DNA of 7,349 bases from DATGEO01 sp035310015 (GTDB lineage Bacteria > Chloroflexota > Dormibacteria > Dormibacterales > Dormibacteraceae), in the NCBI GenBank assembly GCA_035310015.1, contig DATGEO010000023.1, positions 1-7,349 on the forward strand. The letters run 5' to 3'. Shown here piece by piece: positions 1 to 5,685 of the stretch (the stretch's first letter is position 1; the number at the start of each line of letters is the position of its first letter). The notes below the pieces were generated by a model that did not search any database, was not told the origin of the DNA, and saw nothing but the letters and a program-made list of their open reading frames with translations. A program made the translations under genes and the position numbers.

Positions 1-246
1 GTCGTGCGCGGAGAACTGCTGGAAAGCCACCATCGTCTGCGTGCGCTCGATGCCGTCCAGCTGCGTCAGCTTGCGGGTGACGACGTCCGCGAGCTCGTCG
101 TGCTCGCGCACCCGCACCATGGCGACGAAATCCCACTCGCCCGTGACGGTGTAGACCTCGGCGACCCCCGCGATGTCTGCCAGCCGAGGACCGAGAGTGG
201 TGAGCGCCTCGCGCGACGACTTCACGAGGATCACCGCGGTTAGCAC
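1..246 (-). CDS. Stand-alone Lrp/AsnC-type ligand-binding (RAM) domain protein, 3' end outside window
   Basis: Reading the - strand from a GTG at 246 gives 82 codons with no stop before the left edge. The product is a single alpha/beta RAM (regulation of amino acid metabolism) domain. It starts MLTAVILVKSS and then shows the family core IAGVAEVYTVTGEWDFVAMVRV (about residues 24-45), followed by a conserved GIERTQTMVAF strand near the end. There is no helix-turn-helix upstream: the DinB-like gene stops at 250, only 3 bp before this start, so this is a domain-only protein of the kind that is usually about 80-95 aa long. Such proteins form dimers or higher oligomers that can bind amino acids, or pair with full-length Lrp proteins; the ligand cannot be read here. 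It is probably translated by coupling to the DinB gene, since no clear Shine-Dalgarno is seen. The family call is firm; the role is unknown. Confidence 0.85.
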   Translation of the reverse strand, partial: MLTAVILVKSSREALTTLGPRLADIAGVAEVYTVTGEWDFVAMVRVREHDELADVVTRKLTQLDGIERTQTMVAFQQFSAHD

Positions 247-249
247 GTG

Positions 250-747
250 TCAGCTCACCCTGGCGGCGCCCGTGGCGCGGCCATAAGCCCACACGTCCAT
301 GTCCCGATAGCCGATGCCGTGCGCGCCCAGGATGGTGCAGACATGCGTGCGGTGGTCGTTGCCGTGGTGCAGCGCCTGCAGGAGCACCACGCCGGCCTCG
401 AGCCTCGAGTAGGGCTTCTTCAGGTGCTCCGCCATGATCTGCTCTTCCGCGCCGACGCTGCCGGCAAGCTCGATCAGGCGGGCGCCGCTGGTCTCCGCCT
501 CGTCGAGGAGCCCGCGGATGCCGGGAAATTCGTTCTCCTCGGAGAACCTAGGCTCCACTCCGGTGAGGCGGCGGATGTACCGCTGCTCGGCCCCGAGCAG
601 GTGCATGAACGTGTCCGCGATCGTCCCGTACGTTCCGGCAGCTGACAGGCCGAGCTGCTCAGGCGAGAGATCCGTGCAGTCTTCGAGCAGCTGAAGATTG
701 GCCCACCTGCTGTAGCGAAAGGCATCCACCAGCAGCCGCCCCTCCAT
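250..747 (-). CDS. DinB-fold (DinB/YfiT-like) putative metal-dependent protein
   Basis: The product is 165 aa, starting MEGRLLVDAFRYSRWAN, the usual opening helix of DinB-family four-helix bundles. The metal-binding triad is recognisable as H49 (in TFMHLLGAEQRY) plus H128 and H132 (in ALHHGNDHRTHV, the HxxxH near the C-terminus). Length matches the family (about 150-175 aa). Members include thiol-dependent transferases and many proteins with no assigned reaction; nothing here identifies a substrate. The frame stays open upstream to 1122, but the similarity begins at the ATG at 747, and an earlier start would run across ylxM on the opposite strand. No Shine-Dalgarno precedes the ATG. A TAGAAT hexamer lies 7 bp upstream (760-755), so a leaderless transcript is possible. 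It is divergent from ylxM and probably co-transcribed with the downstream RAM-domain gene. Confidence 0.85.
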   Translation of the reverse strand: MEGRLLVDAFRYSRWANLQLLEDCTDLSPEQLGLSAAGTYGTIADTFMHLLGAEQRYIRRLTGVEPRFSEENEFPGIRGLLDEAETSGARLIELAGSVGAEEQIMAEHLKKPYSRLEAGVVLLQALHHGNDHRTHVCTILGAHGIGYRDMDVWAYGRATGAARVS

Positions 748-754
748 CGGATCG

Positions 755-774
755 ATTCTAAGTCCTGGTAAGCT
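755..774. promoter_or_regulatory. Divergent promoter candidates between the DinB-like gene and ylxM
   Basis: Two outward-facing -10-like hexamers sit in the 35-bp gap (748-782). On the - strand, TAGAAT (760 to 755) lies 7 bp before the DinB-gene ATG. On the + strand, TAAGCT (769-774), preceded by TG at 766-767 as in an extended -10, lies 8 bp before the ylxM ATG. Neither start has a Shine-Dalgarno, and both spacings fit the TAnnnT-plus-about-7 layout of leaderless genes. No good -35 is found at 16-18 bp for either; a TTGACA on the - strand (779 to 774) is only 13 bp from TAGAAT. These are predictions from pattern only. Confidence 0.4.
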
Positions 775-796
775 GTCAAGGCATGACCCTTGACAG
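773..796. repeat. Perfect 9-bp inverted repeat enclosing the ylxM start codon
   Basis: The arms are CTGTCAAGG (773-781) and CCTTGACAG (788-796). They are exact reverse complements separated by a 6-bp spacer, CATGAC, that contains the ylxM ATG (783-785). As DNA it could be an operator for a dimeric regulator, overlapping the candidate -10 for ylxM. As RNA it would form a 9-bp hairpin with the start codon in the loop. The arms also create TTGACA-like hexamers pointing in both directions. The repeat is directly visible; the role is inference. Confidence 0.6.
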
Positions 797-1100
797 GCTG
801 CAGACCCGCAGTCGCCTTCTTGCCCTGTACGAACGCTACGGCGCGCTGCTGACCGAGCATCAGCGGGCGGTCCTCGACCTGCACCTGCGCAGCGACTGGT
901 CGCTGGGAGAGATCGCGGAGCACGACGGCACGTCGCGCGCGGCCGTGCACGACATCGTGCGCCGGTCGAGGACGGCGCTGGAGGACTACGAGAAGCGGCT
1001 GGGCCTTTTGAAAGAAGCCGAGCGCCGCCGCCGCGCGGTGGAGACGCTGGAGCGCGAGCTGGCCGGCCTGAAGCGCCGGATGGCGAGGCTCTCCGGATAG
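783..1100 (+). CDS. ylxM: YlxM/p13-like helix-turn-helix protein, SRP-associated
   Basis: This 105-aa protein begins MTLDRLQTRSRLLALYERYG, the expected start of the YlxM (UPF0122) family. A sigma-70 region 4-like helix-turn-helix follows: HQRAVLDLHLRSDWSLGEIAEHDGTSRAAVHD at about residues 26-57, with the recognition helix around SRAAVHDIVRRSR. The C-terminal half (about 65-103) is charged and probably coiled coil. YlxM is almost always encoded next to ffh; streptococcal YlxM has been reported to bind SRP components and affect Ffh GTPase activity. The TAG stop (1098-1100) directly abuts the ffh ATG, so the two are co-transcribed and probably translationally coupled. No usable Shine-Dalgarno precedes the ATG, which sits in the loop of an inverted repeat, and no other in-frame start fits the family N-terminus. 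Confidence 0.88.
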   Translation: MTLDRLQTRSRLLALYERYGALLTEHQRAVLDLHLRSDWSLGEIAEHDGTSRAAVHDIVRRSRTALEDYEKRLGLLKEAERRRRAVETLERELAGLKRRMARLSG

Positions 1101-2449
<1,349 letters not shown>

Positions 2450-2456
<7 letters not shown>

Positions 2457-2728
2457 AGATCAGGCTGAGACGGATGGGCGCCAAGCAGCATCCGTTCTAC
2501 CGGTTGGTGGTGGCGGACGCGCGCTCGCCGCGCGACGGCCGCTTCATCGAGCACCTGGGGTATTACGACCCGATGACGGACCCGGTGCAGGTGAAGATCG
2601 ACGTGGACAAAGTCGTGCGGTGGCTTCAGCAGGGTGCGCAGCCGAGTGAGGCGGCCCGGAGCCTTTTGAAGCGGGAGGGAATCCTTGAGCGACTTGCAGA
2701 GACGCGGAAGTCGACCGCCTCGGCGTGA
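2450..2728 (+). CDS. rpsP: 30S ribosomal protein S16
   Basis: This 92-aa protein has the S16 signature MVKIRLRRMGAKQHPFYRLV and then ADARSPRDGRFIEHLGYYDP (residues 22-41). The middle and end (VDKVVRWLQQGAQPSEAARSLLKREGI) also match the family. S16 is a primary-type 30S assembly protein that binds 16S rRNA in the 5' domain and body. The start is TTG, supported by a perfect Shine-Dalgarno inside ffh. It overlaps the ffh stop by 7 bp, and its own end overlaps the following KH gene by 44 bp in another frame, so translation is tightly coupled along this operon. Confidence 0.97.
2673..2679 (+). promoter_or_regulatory. Shine-Dalgarno for the KH-domain gene, inside rpsP
   Basis: GGGAGGG lies within rpsP and ends 5 nt before the TTG at 2685. 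Its strength and spacing support a start there even though this gives a long overlap with rpsP and a long non-KH N-terminal tail. The only other in-frame start before the KH domain is a TTG three codons later. Confidence 0.75.
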
Positions 2729-3062
2729 CGGCGGCGGCGGATACAGCGGCGGCGGTGGCCGAGGCGCGTTCAACCGCGGCGGCTACAGGCGCGAGGGGCC
2801 GAGCGGCCCGGGCATCGACTACAAGGCGCTGGTCGAGTACGTCGCCAAGTCGCTGGCCGAGAAGCCGGAAGAGGTCCACGTGGACTCGTTCGAGCGCGGG
2901 GGCGGCACGGTGGCGATCAAGGTCAAGCTCGCCGACTCGGACGTAGGCCGTTTCATCGGCAAGGCGGGACGCAACATCGAAGCCATCCGCACGCTGGTGC
3001 GCGTGGCGTCGCTTCGAGACCGCAAGCGCGTTTTCGTGGACCTGGCAAACCCGCCGCGATGA
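2685..3062 (+). CDS. khpA: KhpA-like KH-domain RNA-binding protein with Arg/Gly-rich N-terminal tail
   Basis: This 125-aa protein has two parts. Residues 1-43 form a low-complexity basic tail rich in Arg and Gly (for example RRDGGGGYSGGGGRGAFNRG, residues 13-32) that resembles RGG boxes of RNA-binding proteins. Residues 44-121 are the KhpA/YlqC KH domain: DYKALVEYVAKSLAEKPEEV, then VGRFIGKAGRNIEAIRTLV with the RNA-contacting GKAG loop at 92-95. KhpA is usually only about 75-85 aa, binds RNA (often with KhpB/Jag), and is encoded right after rpsP, as here. No ATG, GTG or TTG occurs in frame between codon 4 and the KH domain, so the tail must be translated unless a CTG is used. The TGA stop overlaps the rimM ATG (ATGA). 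The KH call is secure; the function of the tail is inference. Confidence 0.9.
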   Translation: MSDLQRRGSRPPRRDGGGGYSGGGGRGAFNRGGYRREGPSGPGIDYKALVEYVAKSLAEKPEEVHVDSFERGGGTVAIKVKLADSDVGRFIGKAGRNIEAIRTLVRVASLRDRKRVFVDLANPPR

Positions 3063-3550
3063 CGCGCGTGGGTCAGGTGCTTGGAGCCTACGGGCTCGAC
3101 GGAGCCGTCAAGGTGCTTCCCTTGACAGACTTCGACGACCGCTTCAGCGCGGGCTCGAAGCTCCTGCTGGATGGTGGCGAGCACGTCGTGCAGTGGAGCC
3201 GCAGCGCGGGCGGCGGACTGGTCGTGAAGCTCCAGGGCGTCGACAACCGCACCGTGGCGGACCTCTATCGAGGCCGCTACCTCGAGATCGGCGATGAGGC
3301 GGCGCGGCCGGCCGGCGAGGGCCGGTTCTTCCATCACCAGCTGATCGGGCTCAGCGTCGCCACCCAGTCCGGTGACCCTCTCGGCGAGATCGCCGAGATC
3401 CTCGAGCGCCCCGCGAACGACGTCTGGGTCAGCAAGGAAGGACCGGTCGAGCACCTGATCCCCGCGACCAAGGACGCGGTGCTCACGGTCGACCTCGACG
3501 CCGGGAAGGTCGTGGTGGCCGACTGGCTGCTGGTGGTCGAGGAGGCTTGA
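3059..3550 (+). CDS. rimM: Ribosome maturation factor RimM
   Basis: This 163-aa protein assists late 30S assembly around the 16S 3' head and binds S19. The N-terminal RimM barrel opens with TRVGQVLGAYGLDGAVKVLP and includes VVKLQGVDNRTVADLYRGRYLEI (about 55-77). The C-terminal PRC-barrel has FFHHQLIGLSV, GDPLGEIAEILERPANDVWV and HLIPATKDAVLTVDLDAGKV. The usual His of the GxHGLxG motif is Tyr11 here, a variation seen in some lineages. The start codon overlaps the KH-gene stop as ATGA, implying termination-reinitiation coupling. Length is normal for the family. Confidence 0.95.
   Translation: MTRVGQVLGAYGLDGAVKVLPLTDFDDRFSAGSKLLLDGGEHVVQWSRSAGGGLVVKLQGVDNRTVADLYRGRYLEIGDEAARPAGEGRFFHHQLIGLSVATQSGDPLGEIAEILERPANDVWVSKEGPVEHLIPATKDAVLTVDLDAGKVVVADWLLVVEEA
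3539..3545 (+). promoter_or_regulatory. Shine-Dalgarno near the trmD start
   Basis: GAGGAGG lies in the last rimM codons. It is 1 nt from an in-frame TTG (3547), too close to work well, and 13 nt from the ATG at 3559, which is long but usable. Together with the usual MRFDVITIFPEMF N-terminus of TrmD this favours the ATG. Confidence 0.5.
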
Positions 3551-3558
3551 CGGTCGCG

Positions 3559-4224
3559 ATGCGCTTCGACGTCATCACGATCTTCCCCGAGATGTTCGAG
3601 CCGGTCTTCCGGCACGGCGTGGTCGGGCGCGCGGTCGAGCGCGGCGTGATCGAGCTGCACGCGCACGACCTGCGCGACTACACGCACGACCGCCACCGCC
3701 AGGTCGACGACGTGCCCTTCGGCGGCGGCCCCGGAATGGTGCTCAAGCCGGAGCCGATCTTCGAGGCGGTGGAGAACGTGATGCTCCAGAACGCGGGCCC
3801 GGTCATCCTGCTCGAGCCCTGGGGTGAGCGTCTCGACCAGCGTCTCGCCGCCGAGCTGGGGCGCGAGCCCGGCCTGATCATCGTCTGCGGACGCTACGAG
3901 GGCATCGACGATCGCGTGCGCACGGGCCTTGCCTCGCGCGAGATCTCGGTGGGCGACTACGTGCTCAGCGGCGCCGAGATCCCGGCCATGGTCCTGATGG
4001 ACGTGGTCGGCCGGCTCGTGCCGGGGGTGGTCGGCGATCCCGAATCGCTCGAGCAGGACACGTTCGCCGGCGAGCTCGCCGGCTGCCCGCAGTTCACGCG
4101 TCCGGCCGAGTTCCGCGGCATGCGCGTGCCTGACGTGCTGCTCTCAGGCGACCACGCGCGCATCCGGCAGTGGCGCCGCCAGCAGGCGGCCCAGCGCCAG
4201 ACCGCGGCGGCAAGCCGTCGGTGA
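3559..4224 (+). CDS. trmD: tRNA (guanine-N1-)-methyltransferase TrmD
   Basis: This 221-aa SPOUT-class trefoil-knot enzyme uses SAM to make m1G37 in tRNAs reading CNN codons, which prevents +1 frameshifts. Start and motifs fit the family: MRFDVITIFPEMFEPVF (1-17), VDDVPFGGGPGMVLKPEPIF (49-68), IIVCGRYEGIDDRV (107-120), ISVGDYVLSG (129-138). R152 and D167 correspond to the catalytic R154 and D169 pair of the E. coli/Haemophilus enzymes, with identical spacing. CPQFTRP and VPDVLLSGDHARIRQWRR follow. Two cofactor-loop motifs differ from the usual form: EPWGERLDQ (86-94) where SPQG is typical, and SGAE (137-140) where SGGE is typical. The start is the ATG at 3559, 8 bp after rimM; a TTG at 3547 would add four residues. 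Confidence 0.96.
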   Translation: MRFDVITIFPEMFEPVFRHGVVGRAVERGVIELHAHDLRDYTHDRHRQVDDVPFGGGPGMVLKPEPIFEAVENVMLQNAGPVILLEPWGERLDQRLAAELGREPGLIIVCGRYEGIDDRVRTGLASREISVGDYVLSGAEIPAMVLMDVVGRLVPGVVGDPESLEQDTFAGELAGCPQFTRPAEFRGMRVPDVLLSGDHARIRQWRRQQAAQRQTAAASRR

Positions 4225-4225
4225 T

Positions 4226-4255
4226 TGCTATAAACACACACATTCACTTGAGGAG
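4226..4255 (+). promoter_or_regulatory. Extended -10 promoter candidate and Shine-Dalgarno for rplS
   Basis: Just after the trmD stop, TGCTATAAA (4226-4234) matches an extended -10 (TGnTATAAT) in all but the last base. It stands in a short A/T-rich stretch that contrasts with the surrounding GC-rich DNA. No -35 match is present 17 bp upstream, which is tolerated by extended -10 promoters. Transcription would start near 4241. GAGGAG (4250-4255) then lies 9 nt before the rplS ATG. This would let rplS be made at a higher level than the upstream genes. Confidence 0.55.
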
Positions 4256-4264
4256 AATCGCGAC

Positions 4265-4669
4265 ATGAACGTCATCCAGCAGCTCGAGAAGGAGCAGCAG
4301 AAAGAGAAGGTGCCGGCCCTTCGCGCCGGGGACACGGTGAAGGTCCATGCCAAGGTCGTCGAAGGCACCCGCGAGCGCATCCAGGTCTTCGAGGGCACGG
4401 TGATCCGCGTCACCGGGGGCGGCCTGCGCCAGAACTTCACCGTCCGCCGCGTGACGCACGGCGTGGGGGTGGAGCGCACGTTCCTCGTCCATTCGCCGCG
4501 CATCGACCGTATCGACGTGCTCCGCCACGGCGACGTGCGCCAGGGGCGGCTGTACTACCTGCGGGGCAAGGTCGGCAAGGGCGCGAGGATTCGCGAGCGG
4601 CGGAGCGCGATCGGCACGCCGGCGGCGGCCGGTGAGGAGGCCGAGCCCGAGGAGAACGGCGAGGAGTAG
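4265..4669 (+). CDS. rplS: 50S ribosomal protein L19
   Basis: This 134-aa protein sits at the 30S-50S interface near bridge B8. The family pattern is clear: MNVIQQLEKEQQKEKVPALRAGDTV, KVVEGTRERIQVFEGTVIRVTGGG (about 31-54), QNFTVRRVTHGVGVERTFLVHSPRIDRIDVLRHGDVRQGRLYYLRGKVGKGARIRERR ending near residue 113. L19 is normally about 115 aa; here a tail of about 20 residues follows, ending in a run rich in Glu (GEEAEPEENGEE). Acidic or low-complexity L19 tails occur in high-GC bacteria and are probably disordered. It is one of the few genes here with its own gap, promoter-like sequence and good Shine-Dalgarno. Confidence 0.97.
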   Translation: MNVIQQLEKEQQKEKVPALRAGDTVKVHAKVVEGTRERIQVFEGTVIRVTGGGLRQNFTVRRVTHGVGVERTFLVHSPRIDRIDVLRHGDVRQGRLYYLRGKVGKGARIRERRSAIGTPAAAGEEAEPEENGEE

Positions 4670-4685
4670 CCCTGTTAAGGGCCGC

Positions 4686-4714
4686 TTGAGGTCTGCCCAG
4701 GTGCCCGGTAGTCT
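4686..4714 (+). promoter_or_regulatory. Promoter candidate for rnhB (-35 TTGAGG, 17 bp, -10 TAGTCT)
   Basis: TTGAGG (4686-4691) and TAGTCT (4709-4714) are separated by exactly 17 bp and lie in the 54-bp gap between rplS and rnhB. The -10 ends 9 bp before the rnhB ATG, leaving almost no room for a leader, and no Shine-Dalgarno is present. This suggests a sigma-70-type promoter producing a nearly or fully leaderless mRNA. Pattern-based only. Confidence 0.5.
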
Positions 4715-4723
4715 CCTGTCGAA

Positions 4724-5347
4724 ATGAGGCCGATGCTGTGGCGCTACGAGCGCATGGCCTTCGCCATGGGCTACCAGGTGGTGGCCGGAGTCGACGAGGT
4801 GGGCATGGGCCCTCTGGCCGGCCCGGTGGTCGGCGGCGCGGTCGTGCTGCCGATCGGCGTCCGCATTCCCGGTCTCGACGACTCCAAGCTGCTGACGGCG
4901 GACGAACGCGAGCGCCTGGACGGCGTCATCCGCCGGAAGGCGATCGCGGTCTCGGTGTGCGCCGTCGACCACGCGCAGGTCGACCGCCTGGGCCTGACCC
5001 GCGCGCGGCACCTGGCGACGGCCGGGGCCGTGGCCGGCCTCGAGGTCAAGCCGGAGTACCTGCTGGTCGACGCGTGGGACGTCCCCGAGGCCCCGCTGCC
5101 GCAGATGGCCGTCGTCCGGGGTGACCGCACGTGCGCGTCGATCATGGCCGCCAGCGTCGTGGCGAAGGTCGCCCGCGACCAGGCGATGATCGAGTACGAC
5201 CGCATGTACCCGGGCTATGGGTTCTCGGGCCACAAGGGCTACGCCACGCGGGCCCACCGCCTCGCGATCCAGCGCCTCGGCCCTTCTCCGATCCACCGCA
5301 CGTCATGGGCGCCGTTCCGCGAGCTCGCCGAAGCCACCTCGCCCTAG
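4724..5347 (+). CDS. rnhB: Ribonuclease HII, GRG motif variant
   Basis: This 207-aa enzyme cleaves RNA in RNA-DNA hybrids and incises at single ribonucleotides in DNA. The four acidic catalytic residues are all present: D24 and E25 (GVDEVGMGPLAGPVVGGAVV), D116 (YLLVDAW) and D134 (VRGDRTCASIMAASVVAKVARD). LDDSKLL (51-57), YPGYGFSGHKGYATRAH (162-178) and GPSPIHRTSWAPF also match. The GRG motif that follows the first catalytic pair in the family reads G27-M28-G29 here, so the central Arg is replaced. The N-terminal helix (LWRYERMAFAMGYQVVAGVDE) supports the start at 4724 or at the Met three codons on. The gene overlaps yraN by 43 bp. Confidence 0.95.
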   Translation: MRPMLWRYERMAFAMGYQVVAGVDEVGMGPLAGPVVGGAVVLPIGVRIPGLDDSKLLTADERERLDGVIRRKAIAVSVCAVDHAQVDRLGLTRARHLATAGAVAGLEVKPEYLLVDAWDVPEAPLPQMAVVRGDRTCASIMAASVVAKVARDQAMIEYDRMYPGYGFSGHKGYATRAHRLAIQRLGPSPIHRTSWAPFRELAEATSP

Positions 5348-5679
5348 GTCGCGCCGGCGAGAAGGCCGCCGCCGACCTGCTCCGGCGCAAGGGCTACGAG
5401 GTCGTCGGCGCCGGTTTTGCCGCGCGGCGGGGCGAGCTGGACCTGTTGTGCCGTAAGGAGGGCGTGCTGGTGGTGGTCGAGGTCAAGACGCGGAGCTCCG
5501 ATGCGTTCGGGACCCCGCTCGAAGCCGTCGGTTCGCGAAAGCGCCGCGCCCTCATGTCGGCCGCGGCGGAGTACAGGGCGCTTGCGGGGTGGCGCGGCCC
5601 GATCCGCTTCGCGGTCGCGGCCCTGGTCGGCGGTCCGGAGCGTTTCGAGGCCGAGCTGATCGAGGACCCTTTCGGCTGA
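5305..5679 (+). CDS. yraN: YraN family (UPF0102) putative endonuclease-fold protein
   Basis: The product is 124 aa. The family core begins LGRAGEKAAADLLRRKGYEVV (residues 14-34), followed by the PD-(D/E)xK-like fold residues RRGELDLLCRKEGVLVVVEVKTR (41-63; E44, D46, E59 and K61 at the expected places) and the usual FGTPLEAVGSRKRRAL. The later motif commonly seen as RFDVVAV reads RFAVAAL here, with Ala for Asp. YraN proteins are resolvase-like in fold and their cellular role is not settled. I chose the ATG at 5305, inside the end of rnhB, because no in-frame start lies between it and the family core; no Shine-Dalgarno is visible, so translation is probably coupled to rnhB. The frame is open further upstream, but that part is rnhB in another frame. 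Confidence 0.85.
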   Translation: MGAVPRARRSHLALGRAGEKAAADLLRRKGYEVVGAGFAARRGELDLLCRKEGVLVVVEVKTRSSDAFGTPLEAVGSRKRRALMSAAAEYRALAGWRGPIRFAVAALVGGPERFEAELIEDPFG

Positions 5680-5685
5680 AAGCCG

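Noticed and set aside
790..795. TTGACA inside ylxM as a forward -35 element
   Set aside because: There is no -10-like sequence 16-18 bp downstream; it is a by-product of the inverted repeat.
3547..3558. TTG at 3547 as the trmD start
   Set aside because: The GAGGAGG is only 1 nt away, and TrmD proteins typically begin MRFDVITIFPEMF, which matches the ATG at 3559.
4669..4682. GCCCT-GTTA-AGGGC hairpin after rplS as a terminator
   Set aside because: The stem is only 5 bp and no T-run follows; it is too weak to call an intrinsic terminator.
4244..5296. A 350-codon open frame on the - strand opposite rplS and rnhB
   Set aside because: Shadow of two certain genes; rich in Arg, His, Asp and Ala, with no recognisable domain.
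5673..5685. CGGCT-GAA-AGCCG hairpin between the convergent yraN and SDR genes
   Set aside because: The stem is 5 bp with a 3-base loop and there is no T-run on either strand. It overlaps the yraN stop and could have some role in convergent termination, but the support is insufficient.
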